NCBI RefSeq assembly: GCF_004361855.1
Contig: NZ_SNWQ01000018.1
Location: forward strand, 141,771-205,770
Direction: 5' to 3'
DNA: 64,000 bases
Source: Kribbella caucasensis
GTDB lineage: Bacteria; Actinomycetota; Actinomycetes; Propionibacteriales; Kribbellaceae
The position numbers were made by a program, and so were the translations under genes. The notes beneath the pieces were generated by a model. That model was given only the letters and a program-made list of their open reading frames with translations. It was not told the origin of the DNA and ran no database searches. Position 1 is the first letter of the stretch; every line of letters starts with the position of its first letter. Positions 15,945 to 24,625 of this stretch are shown here, piece by piece.

Positions 15945-16933
15945 GAGAGCCTCACCCGCGGGTCGATCAGGCTGTAGGCGACGTCGACGAGGAAGTTCAT
16001 CGCGACGAGGATGATCGAGGCGACCAGGACGGTGCCCATGATCACCGGCAGGTCGTAGTTGTTCAGGCTCTCCAGCACGAGGTTGCCCAGACCCGGCAGG
16101 TCGAAGATCCGCTCGGTGAAGATAGCGCCGGCCAGGCTGCCGGCGATGTCCAGACCGAAGATCGTGATGACCGGGATCATCCCGGAACGCAGTGCGTGCT
16201 TGTAGGTCACCACGCGGTCCGACAGGCCCTTCGCCCGGGCGGTACGGATGTAGTCCTCGCTCAGCGTCTCCACCATCGAGCCGCGCGAGTAGCGGGCGTA
16301 CTGCGTGCAGTTGTAGATGCCGAGCACCAGCCAGGGGGTCAGCAGCCCGGCGAACCAGGCCCCCGGATTGTCCGTGAGCGGCGTGTAGCCACCACGCGGC
16401 AGGATCGGGTACAGGATCGTCAGGTAGAGCGAGATCATCAGCGCGACGATGTAGTACGGCACCGAGCTGAGGATCAGCGTGCTGCTCATCAGCGCGCGGT
16501 CGCCCAGTGTGCCCCGTCTCTTCGCAGCCATCGAGCCCACGAAGACACCAATGGTCAGGACCATCACCGCGTAGCCCGCGACAAGCGAGACCGTGACCGG
16601 CAACCGATCCTTCAGCATGTCGGTGACCGGCCGGTCGTTCTTGAACGAGAAGCCGAGGCAGGGCGCGTTGCACTCCTGCTTCACGCCGGACGTCTCGAAG
16701 GTCCGCCCGGCGAAGATGCCCACCGTGTACTCGGCGAACTGCTGCACCTTGGGCCGGTCGAGGTGCAGATTCTCCTTGATTTCGTTGTATCGCTCTGTTG
16801 TGCAGTTGCGATCACCACAGATCGACGCGGCCGGGTCTGTCGGCGCGACGAAGAACAGCGCGAAGGTCACGATCAGCGTGACCAGCACGACGCTGAGCGC
16901 GCTGACCAGCCGGCGCGCCACGAAGTAGAGCAC
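15941..16933 (-). CDS. Peptide ABC transporter permease (DppB/OppB type)
   Basis: A 330-residue inner-membrane permease with the expected N-terminal helix (LVSALSVVLVTLIVTFALFF), a large external loop containing cysteines, and five further helices. The cytoplasmic coupling loop reads EDYIRTARAKGLSDRVV, the standard BPD_transp_1 EAA motif. The C-terminus AYSLIDPRVRL is typical of DppB. ATG at 16933 has GGAGGAGAAACC just upstream. It follows the binding-protein gene across a hairpin at 16956-16991. Confidence 0.93.
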   Translation of the reverse strand: MLYFVARRLVSALSVVLVTLIVTFALFFVAPTDPAASICGDRNCTTERYNEIKENLHLDRPKVQQFAEYTVGIFAGRTFETSGVKQECNAPCLGFSFKNDRPVTDMLKDRLPVTVSLVAGYAVMVLTIGVFVGSMAAKRRGTLGDRALMSSTLILSSVPYYIVALMISLYLTILYPILPRGGYTPLTDNPGAWFAGLLTPWLVLGIYNCTQYARYSRGSMVETLSEDYIRTARAKGLSDRVVTYKHALRSGMIPVITIFGLDIAGSLAGAIFTERIFDLPGLGNLVLESLNNYDLPVIMGTVLVASIILVAMNFLVDVAYSLIDPRVRLS

Positions 16934-16955
16934 GAGGGTTTCTCCTCCACCGATC

Positions 16956-16991
16956 GGGGTGGTGACCGAACCGAGGTCCGGTCACCACCCC
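16956..16991 (-). terminator. Hairpin between peptide-binding protein and DppB-type genes
   Basis: A perfect 13-bp stem, GGGGTGGTGACCG (16956-16968) with CGGTCACCACCCC (16979-16991), lies in the 101-base gap. It likely stabilises the binding-protein mRNA or causes partial termination, as in other importer operons. Confidence 0.75.
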
Positions 16992-17034
16992 ACCATCAGA
17001 TGATCAGACTGCTAAGTACTGCGGGCAGTCCGGA

Positions 17035-18792
17035 TCAGGGCTGCTTCAGGTACATCGAGGTGAACTCCGGCAGGCCCTGGGTCGGGTCGTTGACGACGTG
17101 ACCCAGATTCTTGCCGACCGGGTAGTAGCTGGCGGTGTAGTAGAGCGGGATGGCCGGCAGGTAGTCCTTCAGGATCATCTCGTCGACCTTCATCCACTCC
17201 TTCAGCTGCTCATCCGGGGTGAGCGCGCCGACGCGGTCGATCTCGGCGTCCAGCTTCTTGTCCTGCAGCATGCCGATGCTGTTGCTCAGCTCGACGGCGT
17301 CGGACCGGAACAGAACGGCGTACCAGCTGGTGCCGGACGGCCAGTCGGAGCACCAACCCGACGGGCCCTGGCCGATGTTCACCGGAGCACTCGGGTCGTT
17401 GCGCATGGTGCGGATCTTGGCCTTCGGCACACCGATCGCCTTGACCTTGAAGCCGGCGGCGGTCATGACCTGGGTGCGCAGCTGGTTGACCTGGGTGGCG
17501 ATCTTGTCGTCGTTGGAGTAGTACCAGCTGAGCTCGAAGTTCTCCTTGCCGAGATCCTTCAGCTTCGACTTGATCTCCGACGCGACCGCCGGGTCATCCG
17601 CGCCCTTGCCCTTGCCGGTGAGGCCCTCGAGCTCGTACTTCTTGTAGCCGGGAACGGCCGGCGGCAGGATGGTGGACGCCGGGATCGCGCTTTGCGGGCT
17701 CAGACCGGCGACCTTGCGCCAGGTGTCGAACGGGTACGCCTGGGCGATCAGCTTCCGGACCTCCATCGGAATCTTCCGGGTGTCCAGGCCCCAGACGTAG
17801 GTGCACGGCTGCCCACCCGTGATGATCTGGCTCTTGTCCTTGACCTCGGGGATGAGGCTGGAGTCCAGGTCGGAGTAGTTCAGCGCGTTCGCGTCCGGAC
17901 CGGAGCTGGCCAGCACCTGGCGCTGCACCTTGAGCGTGTCCTGACCGAACTTGAAGTTCCAGGCGTCCGGGTACTGGTGCCGCACCGGGTCGGTGTTCGG
18001 GTCCCAGTTCGGGTTCTTGCTGAGCTTCAGCTCGGTGCCCGGGGTGTACGACGCGACCTGGTACGGACCGGTCGCCATCGGCTTCAGGTCGTACTGCTTC
18101 TTGGTGTCCTTCGCCTTCGGGATCGGCGTGAACAACGGGAACGCCGCGTAGAACGGCAGGTCGTCGAACTTCTTCGCCAGGTGGATGATCAGCGTGCTCC
18201 CATCCGGCGTCTCGACCCCGGCGTAGTTGTCGCCGCTCGCGTACGGGCCCTTGTACTTCTCGCCGTCCTTGAAGAACTGGGTCTGGTACGTCGGACCGGC
18301 GTCGTACAGGTCGTGCGCGAAGGACCGCTTGATGGCGTAGGCGTAGTCCTCGGCCTTGACCGGGGTGCCGTCCATGTACTTGATGCCCTGCTTGAGCTTG
18401 AACGTCCAGGTCAGGCCATCGGCGGACTTGGTGCCCAGGTCCTCGGCGAGGTCGGGAACCAGGGTCGGCTTCTGGGTCTTCTCGTCCAGCTTGTACTGCG
18501 TCAGCGCGCGGAAGACCAGCTTTTCGATCTGGTTTCCGTCGACGAAGTAAGTGTTCGTCGGGTCAAACGTGTCCGGGGTGACGTCAGACAGGACGGTGAC
18601 CGTACCGCCCTTCTTCGCACCCTCGACCTCGGGGGCCGGGCCCTTCAGCGTCGGGTCCAGAGCCTTCTCCTGGGCCGTGCCGGCGTCGCCCGTGTTCCCG
18701 CTACCGCTGCTGTTGTTCGACGACGGGCTGCCGCAGGCCGCGACGGCCAGCATGACCGTCACCGCAACAGCGGTGATCCGTTTCCACTGCAT
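17035..18792 (-). CDS. Peptide ABC transporter substrate-binding lipoprotein (SBP_bac_5)
   Basis: A 585-residue family 5 extracellular binding protein (DppA/OppA type). Signal sequence MQWKRITAVAVTVMLAVAAC gives lipidated C20. The mature protein has VTVLSDVTPDTFDP, LTWTFKLKQGIKYMDGTPVK and YAYAIKRSF, hallmark of the family. I chose the ATG at 18792, preceded by AAGGAG with good spacing, over an upstream extension. It supplies peptides to the permease pair. The DppC-type gene precedes it by 40 bases. This gene order (C, A, B, D, F) differs from the usual A, B, C, D, F. Confidence 0.93.
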   Translation of the reverse strand: MQWKRITAVAVTVMLAVAACGSPSSNNSSGSGNTGDAGTAQEKALDPTLKGPAPEVEGAKKGGTVTVLSDVTPDTFDPTNTYFVDGNQIEKLVFRALTQYKLDEKTQKPTLVPDLAEDLGTKSADGLTWTFKLKQGIKYMDGTPVKAEDYAYAIKRSFAHDLYDAGPTYQTQFFKDGEKYKGPYASGDNYAGVETPDGSTLIIHLAKKFDDLPFYAAFPLFTPIPKAKDTKKQYDLKPMATGPYQVASYTPGTELKLSKNPNWDPNTDPVRHQYPDAWNFKFGQDTLKVQRQVLASSGPDANALNYSDLDSSLIPEVKDKSQIITGGQPCTYVWGLDTRKIPMEVRKLIAQAYPFDTWRKVAGLSPQSAIPASTILPPAVPGYKKYELEGLTGKGKGADDPAVASEIKSKLKDLGKENFELSWYYSNDDKIATQVNQLRTQVMTAAGFKVKAIGVPKAKIRTMRNDPSAPVNIGQGPSGWCSDWPSGTSWYAVLFRSDAVELSNSIGMLQDKKLDAEIDRVGALTPDEQLKEWMKVDEMILKDYLPAIPLYYTASYYPVGKNLGHVVNDPTQGLPEFTSMYLKQP

Positions 18793-18832
18793 TGTCGTGT
18801 TTCTCCTTTTCTGCCGCTGGGGCAACGCCGGG

Positions 18833-19840
18833 CTACCGGCGAGTCTTGGGGTCGAAGGCGTCGCGCACGGCGTCACCGAGCAAGGCGAGGGCCAGTACCA
18901 GCGCCGTGATGCCCAGCACCGGTAGCCAGAGATAGATCGGATCCGCCTTGAACCAGTTGGTCGCGGTCGCGATCGTCTGACCCCAGGACGGGATCGGCTC
19001 GATCAGACCGACGCCGAGGAAGGACAGACCCGCTTCCGCGGTCACGTAAGCCGGCAGCGACAGTGATGCCGAGATCACGATCGGCGCGACCAGGTTGGGC
19101 AGCAGTTCCTTGAACAGCACCTGCCTGGTCGGCACTCCGATGGCCTTCGCCGCGAGCACGAACTCGCGCTCACGAAGGGACAGCACCTCGCCCCGGATGA
19201 TGCGGGCCAGACCGGCCCATCCGAAGAACGAGAGTACGAAGATCAGGACGAAGAATCTCGTCGACGCCTGCTCGTCCGGCGAGAGGTTGAAGGACCCTCC
19301 GCGGACGCTCTCGACGATCGGCACCATCGCGATCGCGAACAGCAGGTACGGCAGGCTGAGGACGAAGTCGACGACCCAGGAGATCACCCGGTCGACCCAG
19401 CCACCGATGAAGCCGGCCAGCAGACCCATCACGACACCGACGAGGGTGCCGACCGCGGTCGCGACGAAGGCGACGATCAACGACGGACGAGCGCCGTAGA
19501 CCCAACGGGCGAAGTTGTCCCGCCCGGTCTTCGGCTCGACACCGAACCAGTGCTCGGCGTTCGCCACGAAGGTCGGGAAGCCGTACTCGTCGACGAGCTC
19601 CGGGTGGAAGGTGCCGATGTCGGCGCCCTCCAATTTGGCCAGCAGCGGGGCGAAGATCGCGATCAGGATGAAGAACAGCACGACAGCCGCGCACACGACG
19701 GCGACTTTGTCCTTGCGGAGCCGGTCCATCGCGATCCGGGTCGGGGATTTGCCGTGCGGGACAGCGGAGTCCCGAACCGGCTCTGCCGACGCCGGGTGGT
19801 CCTCGACACCTACGGTCGAGTCGGGCAAACCGATACTCAT
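18833..19840 (-). CDS. Peptide ABC transporter permease (DppC/OppC type)
   Basis: A 335-residue permease with the N-terminal extension typical of OppC (RIAMDRLRKDKVAVVCAAVV), a large periplasmic loop after helix 1 containing WFGVEPKTGRDNFARWVYGAR (conserved G-T-D-x-x-G-R-D-like region), and the EAA loop EFVLAAKAIGVPTRQVLFKE. It is the first gene of the importer operon. The ATG at 19840 is preceded by GACGGAGCG. The ATG at 19873 is an alternative 11 codons upstream. The long open frame beyond that lacks similarity. Confidence 0.9.
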   Translation of the reverse strand: MSIGLPDSTVGVEDHPASAEPVRDSAVPHGKSPTRIAMDRLRKDKVAVVCAAVVLFFILIAIFAPLLAKLEGADIGTFHPELVDEYGFPTFVANAEHWFGVEPKTGRDNFARWVYGARPSLIVAFVATAVGTLVGVVMGLLAGFIGGWVDRVISWVVDFVLSLPYLLFAIAMVPIVESVRGGSFNLSPDEQASTRFFVLIFVLSFFGWAGLARIIRGEVLSLREREFVLAAKAIGVPTRQVLFKELLPNLVAPIVISASLSLPAYVTAEAGLSFLGVGLIEPIPSWGQTIATATNWFKADPIYLWLPVLGITALVLALALLGDAVRDAFDPKTRR

Positions 19841-20212
19841 TCGCGCTCCGTCAGCTCTGTCAGCCAGGTTCATCGGGTCCGGCAACGGTCTGTAGATCGT
19901 GCCGAGCTTCGCCTTGTGGGTAACTCCCGTCAAATCCCGTTGACACGGAGGTCCGCCACAGCCGCGCGCTAGCCTGCCTGACACTTCGGGACGGTGCCAG
20001 CCGCTTCCGGCGGCAGAGTACAAATCGTTACCGGAACGCATAATTCGGCAGAACATTCGGCGCCAATGCTTACGTTCCGCAGTCATTCATCCACAAATTG
20101 CGTCGGCACAGCACCGTCAATGGCCATTTTGTGCCAAATTGTCACTGACCGTGCAGGAAATTGCGCCCTCCGTCGAAGATCACGCTGGGTAATCTCGAGA
20201 GCCCGGTCCCAG
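19841..20212 (-). promoter_or_regulatory. Intergenic promoter region of the peptide importer operon
   Basis: 372 bases with no gene. The part 20020-20150 is notably AT-richer than its surroundings. On the minus strand it has TTGACG (20115-20120) as a possible -35 and the inverted pair GCGGAACGTAAGC / GCGTTCCGGTAACG near 20030-20085. It lies just downstream of the SARP gene, which could bind here. No exact SARP heptamer repeats were recognised. Confidence 0.4.
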
Positions 20213-23014
20213 CTACAGCGCTGCCTCGGCTTGCTCGAGGCGCTCTCGCAGAACCGCCGCTCGTTCGCCGTCGCCGATCCGCACAGCCGCGTTCAAGCCG
20301 TTCCTGAGGTATCGGACCGCTTCGGCGGGCTCGCCATTGTCCAGCAGCGCTTCGCCCAGCTCTCCTTCGGATGCGGCCATGTCGTCGCGCTGGCTCAGGC
20401 CTTCGTAGATGTCGACACAACGCCGAAGTTTGCTGATGGCCTCCTGAAGCCGGCCCGCGCGGTGATCCAGAACACCGAGCTCGCCGAGGATGAAAGCCAG
20501 ACGCCACTGCTCGCCAGTGCGGTGGGCCGCGCGCAATGCTTCCTCGAAATGATGCCGTGCGGCTTCCAGGGCGCCCATTGACTCGTAGCTTCGGCCCAGG
20601 GCGAGGTTCACGCCACCGATGAGGGCGTCCTCGGCCACGTCCTCGACCAAGTCGAGAGCTTGTTTGCCGTACACCACACTTTCTTCGTAGCGCCCAGTCG
20701 CGAACAAAGAGGCAGTGAAGTTCGTCAAGGCCAGCAGCTCCGCACGAGGGACCTGAGCCCGGCGCAGGTGTTCGAGGGCGGACTCGAAGGCTCCGAGCGC
20801 TCCATCGGCGTCCCCGACGCCGCCCAGACCGACGCTCAGGTCCTGAAGCAGCAGACCGGCCGCGAACGAATCGCCGATCTCCAGCGCGATGCGCTCGGCC
20901 ACTCGGTTCAGGCTGATGAGGTCGGCCCAGCATTCGCGGGAGAAGTTGTAAGTGCCCAGACCGATGGCCAATGACAGTGCCGATGCGCGAGTCGCGGCCG
21001 ACACATGTGTTCCTTGGAACGCGACAGCAAGCATCTGTGGTTTCGCCTCGTCGAGCCACCCGAATGTCCGTTCGCCGGTGGGTTCGGTGAGGTCTGTCTC
21101 GTCCTTCCAGTGCTCTACTGCCCAGTCGAGCCTGACTGCGCGGGCGTTGCGGACCGCGACCGATCGCCACGCGACGGACGCGTAGAGGCTCAGCAGCCGG
21201 CGGAGTGCGAGTTCACGGTCGTCGCTGTCGAACAGCGCCTCGGCCTGTTCGTTGGCGAAGGCCCACAGCAGGTCATGCAGCCGGTAGACGCCCGGTGAGG
21301 TCGTACCCAGCAACTGGGCGTCGACCAGGCGTTCCAGCAACAGCTCGGCATCGAACTCAGGAAGCTCGAGCAGTCGACCCGCTTCCACCACGCGGATCCG
21401 TGGACTGTCCGGGATACCCAGCCGAGCGAAGGTCCAGGCCGCTTGTCGATCCTCCGGGTCGTCAGATGCCTGCAACTGCTCCAGTGAGCTCGCGAAGACG
21501 GCCCGTACGCCGTTTCGGCGAAGGCCCAGCTGATCAAGACGCCGACGGTGATCAGCGATCCTGTCAGCCAGATGACTGATCGGCCAGGAAGGCCGGGCCG
21601 CCAGCCGTGCGCCGGCGACGCGGACCGCCAACGGAAGGTTGCCGCAGGCCCTCAGGATCGCCCCGGCCGCCTCCGGTTCCCGATCGACCCGGGCACCGCC
21701 CGCAAGCTGCCGGAGCAGAGTCAACGCCTCTTCGTCGGTGAGTGCGTCGAGTAGCAGGGACCGCGCGGTATCCAGCTGATTGAACTGGGTTCTGCTCGTC
21801 ACGATGACCGCGCTGCTGCCGGCGCCTGGAAGCAGCTGTTCGACGACCACAGCGTCCTGGGCGTTGTCGAGGACGATCAGAATCCGCCTGTCTGCGACCA
21901 GCGATCGATAGAGCGTCGCCGCCTCGGCCGGATCACCCGGCACGTCCCCATCCGCCAGCCCCAAGCTGCGGAGCAGGATCCCCAGCGCCTCTGCAGCGGC
22001 CATCGGCGGGGCGGCACCGAACCCCCGGAGATCGAGGAAGAGCTGGCCGTCCGGGAAACGGCCCGCGATCCGGTGGGCCACCTCCACGGCGAGCGCGGTC
22101 TTGCCGATCCCGCCCATCCCGGCAATCGCGGAGACCACGACGACCGGCGCTCCAGAGCCGCTTGGCCGATCGGTGAGCAGCGCGGCAAGGTCATCAGCAA
22201 CCTCGACCCGGCCGACGAACCCGCTCACCGGCGCCGGCAGCTGCCTCGGCCTTGGCCGCCCGGACCGCGGGTCAGCAGGCTCCAGCAATTGGGCATCGCC
22301 TTGCAGAATCGCGAGCTCCAGCTCCTGGAGGCGGCGCCCGAGATCCAGGCCGAGATCCTTCGCCGCGCGCTCTTTCGCAGCGCGGATGGCATCCAGAGCG
22401 TGAGCCGCCCGCCCGGCCCGATACAGGGCCAGAGCAAGGGAAGCGATCAGCCGCTCCCGTAGGGGATGCTCGGCGATCAGCCCGGTCAGCTCCGCGACCA
22501 GCTGCTCGTTCCAGTCGACCAGAAGGTCTGCTTCGATCCTCGACTCCAGGGTCTGCAGCCGCTCCTCTTCGAGGCCGGCACAGAGCCGCTGCCGGATCTC
22601 TTCCGATGCCACATCCACCAACGCCGGACCTCGCCAGAGCGCCAACGCTTCTCGAAGGCAGGCTGCGCGTGCGGCAGGGTCCGGCTCCTGTTCCGCGCGC
22701 CGTACAGCGTGCTGAAAGCGGTGAACGTCGACGCTCTCGGGGTCGATCTCCAACTGGTAGCCCTGGTCGCGTGCCACCAGACTGGCTCCCCGCGGCAGAG
22801 CCTTTCGCACTCGCGACGCATAGACCTGCAGCGTCCGCAGCGGCTGCGGCGGCTGTTCATCGTCCCAGAGCAGAGTTACCAGGCGCTCGGCCGGGACCAG
22901 CTGGTTGGCCGACAGCGCGAGCAGAGCGAGCAGCAGGCGTTCTTGGCGTCGGCCTTGCGGCAGAACTTTGCCATCTTCGACCACTTCGACCGGGCCAAGC
23001 AGACGGAACTCCAC
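20213..23014 (-). CDS. SARP-family regulator with NB-ARC ATPase and TPR domains (AfsR-like)
   Basis: A 933-residue regulator. Residues 1-95 form an OmpR-like winged helix (FRLLGPVEVVEDGKVLP... RTLQVYASRVRKAL), followed by a bacterial transcriptional activation domain (about 100-245). An NB-ARC ATPase follows, with Walker A GMGGIGKTA near 298, VLDNAQDA as Walker B and GNLPLAVRVAGARLA as the GxP motif. C-terminal TPR-like helices complete the AfsR architecture. I chose GTG at 23014, where SARP similarity begins (GTG GAG TTC CGT). An upstream in-frame extension of 74 codons lacks similarity. SARPs activate secondary-metabolite or transport genes; no biosynthetic cluster is in view, so the adjacent peptide importer is the closest candidate target. 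Confidence 0.88.
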   Translation of the reverse strand: MEFRLLGPVEVVEDGKVLPQGRRQERLLLALLALSANQLVPAERLVTLLWDDEQPPQPLRTLQVYASRVRKALPRGASLVARDQGYQLEIDPESVDVHRFQHAVRRAEQEPDPAARAACLREALALWRGPALVDVASEEIRQRLCAGLEEERLQTLESRIEADLLVDWNEQLVAELTGLIAEHPLRERLIASLALALYRAGRAAHALDAIRAAKERAAKDLGLDLGRRLQELELAILQGDAQLLEPADPRSGRPRPRQLPAPVSGFVGRVEVADDLAALLTDRPSGSGAPVVVVSAIAGMGGIGKTALAVEVAHRIAGRFPDGQLFLDLRGFGAAPPMAAAEALGILLRSLGLADGDVPGDPAEAATLYRSLVADRRILIVLDNAQDAVVVEQLLPGAGSSAVIVTSRTQFNQLDTARSLLLDALTDEEALTLLRQLAGGARVDREPEAAGAILRACGNLPLAVRVAGARLAARPSWPISHLADRIADHRRRLDQLGLRRNGVRAVFASSLEQLQASDDPEDRQAAWTFARLGIPDSPRIRVVEAGRLLELPEFDAELLLERLVDAQLLGTTSPGVYRLHDLLWAFANEQAEALFDSDDRELALRRLLSLYASVAWRSVAVRNARAVRLDWAVEHWKDETDLTEPTGERTFGWLDEAKPQMLAVAFQGTHVSAATRASALSLAIGLGTYNFSRECWADLISLNRVAERIALEIGDSFAAGLLLQDLSVGLGGVGDADGALGAFESALEHLRRAQVPRAELLALTNFTASLFATGRYEESVVYGKQALDLVEDVAEDALIGGVNLALGRSYESMGALEAARHHFEEALRAAHRTGEQWRLAFILGELGVLDHRAGRLQEAISKLRRCVDIYEGLSQRDDMAASEGELGEALLDNGEPAEAVRYLRNGLNAAVRIGDGERAAVLRERLEQAEAAL

Positions 23015-23386
23015 ACCGCAGCGTAGCTCGATGGTAGGCGCTGGGTAACACGGTTCCCACATGCTGCAACGGCGCTGGGTCTGCCTTCTGGGGCCGGGGG
23101 GCCTCCTGGGCCGGCCCAGTGCGTCCGAGCCGGGGGTGAGGAGACTGCCGGCGTCAGGAGTGAGGACGCGGTTGATGGAAAGACAGTGGGGACTGGCGGC
23201 AGCCGGGCTGGGCTTGGTGGCGAGCCTGCTCTCCATGCCCGGGCAGGGTCAGCAGCCCGGGCGCGGGTGGTGTGGGAGCTCGCTGGCGCCGCAGGCGCAC
23301 TGTCGCGGTACTGCGGCGCCGCGGGTGCGGACCGAGCCCCGGGTCAGGTGGACCGTCGCCAGGGCTCGCCGCCGGACAAGAGGTAC
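23015..23386. other. Intergenic region SARP - gcvT
   Basis: 372 bases without a supported gene. It is GC-rich, with a hairpin formed by CCCGGGC (23238-23244) and GCCCGGG (23255-23261) that could end gcvT transcription on the minus strand. A plus-strand ORF from 23061 runs on antisense into gcvT and has no SD or recognisable family. Confidence 0.5.
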
Positions 23387-24484
23387 TCAGCTCTCCCGGA
23401 CGTGGACCGTCACGAACGGGGGTTTGACCACGTCGAACAGCTCCTGCCGGCCCCGGATGTCGACCGTCACCTGGTCGCCTTCCTTGACCGTCGCGTCGAG
23501 CAGGGCCAGGGCGATCCCCTTCTTCAGGGTCGGGGAGAACGTGCCGGAGGTGACCTCACCCAGCGCCGTACCGGCCGCATCCGCAACAGTCATGTGAGGC
23601 CGCGGGATACCCCGGCCGACCGCACGCAGGCCGCGCAGGATCCGGGCCGGGCCGGCCTCCTTCTCGGCGCGCAGGGCCTGGTCGCCCCAGAACTGCTCCT
23701 TCTTCCAGCCCACGGCCCAACCGGACCGGGCCTGCACCGGCGTGATGTCCAGCGAAATGTCCTGGCCGTGCAGCGGGTATCCCATCTCGGTCCGCAGAGT
23801 GTCCCGCGCGCCCAGACCGGCCGGGGCGATCCCGAACTGCTCCCCCGCCGCCAGGATCGCGTCGAACACGGCGACCGCCGCGGAGTTCGGCACGACCAGC
23901 TCGTAGCCCCGCTCGCCGGTGTACCCGGTCCGGCACACCACCACCGGCGTACCGGCGAAGTCGGCCACCGCGAACGCCATGTAGTCGTGTCCGGTCGGCA
24001 GACCGATCGCGGCGACCACGTCATCGCTGTGGGTCCCCTGCACGGCCAGGATCGCGTAGTCGTCGTGCCGGTTGACCACCTCGACGCCCTCGGGCGCGGA
24101 CTCCTGCAGCCGGCGGACCACCTCTGCGGTGTTCGCCGCGTTCGGGATCAGGAACACGTCGTCGTCGGCGTGCAGGTAGGCGATCAGGTCGTCCACCACG
24201 CCACCGGTGTCGGCACAGCACAATGTGTACTGCGCTTGCCCGGGTCCGATCTTGCCGAGGTCGTTCGTCAGGCAGGAGTTCACGTACGCCGCCGCGCCCG
24301 GCCCCTTGACGGTCGCCTTGCCCAGGTGGCTCACGTCGAACACCCCGACGGAGGTCCGGACCGCGGTGTGCTCGGCCACGACACCGCCGTACTCCAGCGG
24401 CATCTCCCAGCCGCCGAACTCGGCGAACTTGGCTCCCAGGGCGACGTGCCGCTCGTGCAGCGGTGACTTCTTCAAGCTGGTCAT
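23387..24484 (-). CDS. gcvT: Aminomethyltransferase, glycine cleavage T protein
   Basis: A 365-residue GcvT that transfers the aminomethyl intermediate from lipoylated H protein to tetrahydrofolate. Visible motifs are LHERHVALGAKFAEFGGWEM, the folate-binding GYTGERGYEL, a conserved Asp in LGARDTLRTEMGYPLHGQD and the C-terminal GTFSPTLKKGIALALLD. I chose the ATG at 24484 (MTSLKKSPLHERH) rather than the open frame extending to 24583. The other glycine-cleavage genes (gcvP, gcvH) are not in the window. It is divergent from pepA. Confidence 0.95.
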   Translation of the reverse strand: MTSLKKSPLHERHVALGAKFAEFGGWEMPLEYGGVVAEHTAVRTSVGVFDVSHLGKATVKGPGAAAYVNSCLTNDLGKIGPGQAQYTLCCADTGGVVDDLIAYLHADDDVFLIPNAANTAEVVRRLQESAPEGVEVVNRHDDYAILAVQGTHSDDVVAAIGLPTGHDYMAFAVADFAGTPVVVCRTGYTGERGYELVVPNSAAVAVFDAILAAGEQFGIAPAGLGARDTLRTEMGYPLHGQDISLDITPVQARSGWAVGWKKEQFWGDQALRAEKEAGPARILRGLRAVGRGIPRPHMTVADAAGTALGEVTSGTFSPTLKKGIALALLDATVKEGDQVTVDIRGRQELFDVVKPPFVTVHVRES

Positions 24485-24503
24485 GAATCGGAACCTACCT
24501 GAA

Positions 24504-24519
24504 CGGGCACTGGTGCCCG
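24504..24519. promoter_or_regulatory. Near-palindrome in the gcvT-pepA divergent region
   Basis: CGGGCACTGGTGCCCG is an inverted repeat with 7-bp arms in the 141-base gap between the divergent starts of gcvT and pepA, 20 bases upstream of gcvT. Its GGGCAC half-site recurs once more at about 24589. It may be an operator or a 5' UTR hairpin of gcvT. Confidence 0.4.
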
Positions 24520-24625
24520 GTGTGGCACGCATCTCCCCGCGCCTGACGCGTAGCATGCGGAGGCAGCATTCACGTACCGTCACGACCGGGCACCTGCCAA
24601 CCGGTCAAGGAGAACTGAGGAATTC

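Noticed and set aside
15945..16673. In-frame upstream extension of the dppD-type gene
   Set aside because: It runs through the permease gene in another frame. The GTG at 15944 overlaps the permease stop and is where similarity starts.
23061..23597. 178-codon plus-strand ORF between SARP and gcvT
   Set aside because: Overlaps gcvT in antisense, has no SD and no recognisable domain.
24485..24625. Glycine riboswitch upstream of gcvT
   Set aside because: Checked because gcvT is a classical target, but the conserved aptamer motifs were not found. Only a short palindrome is present.
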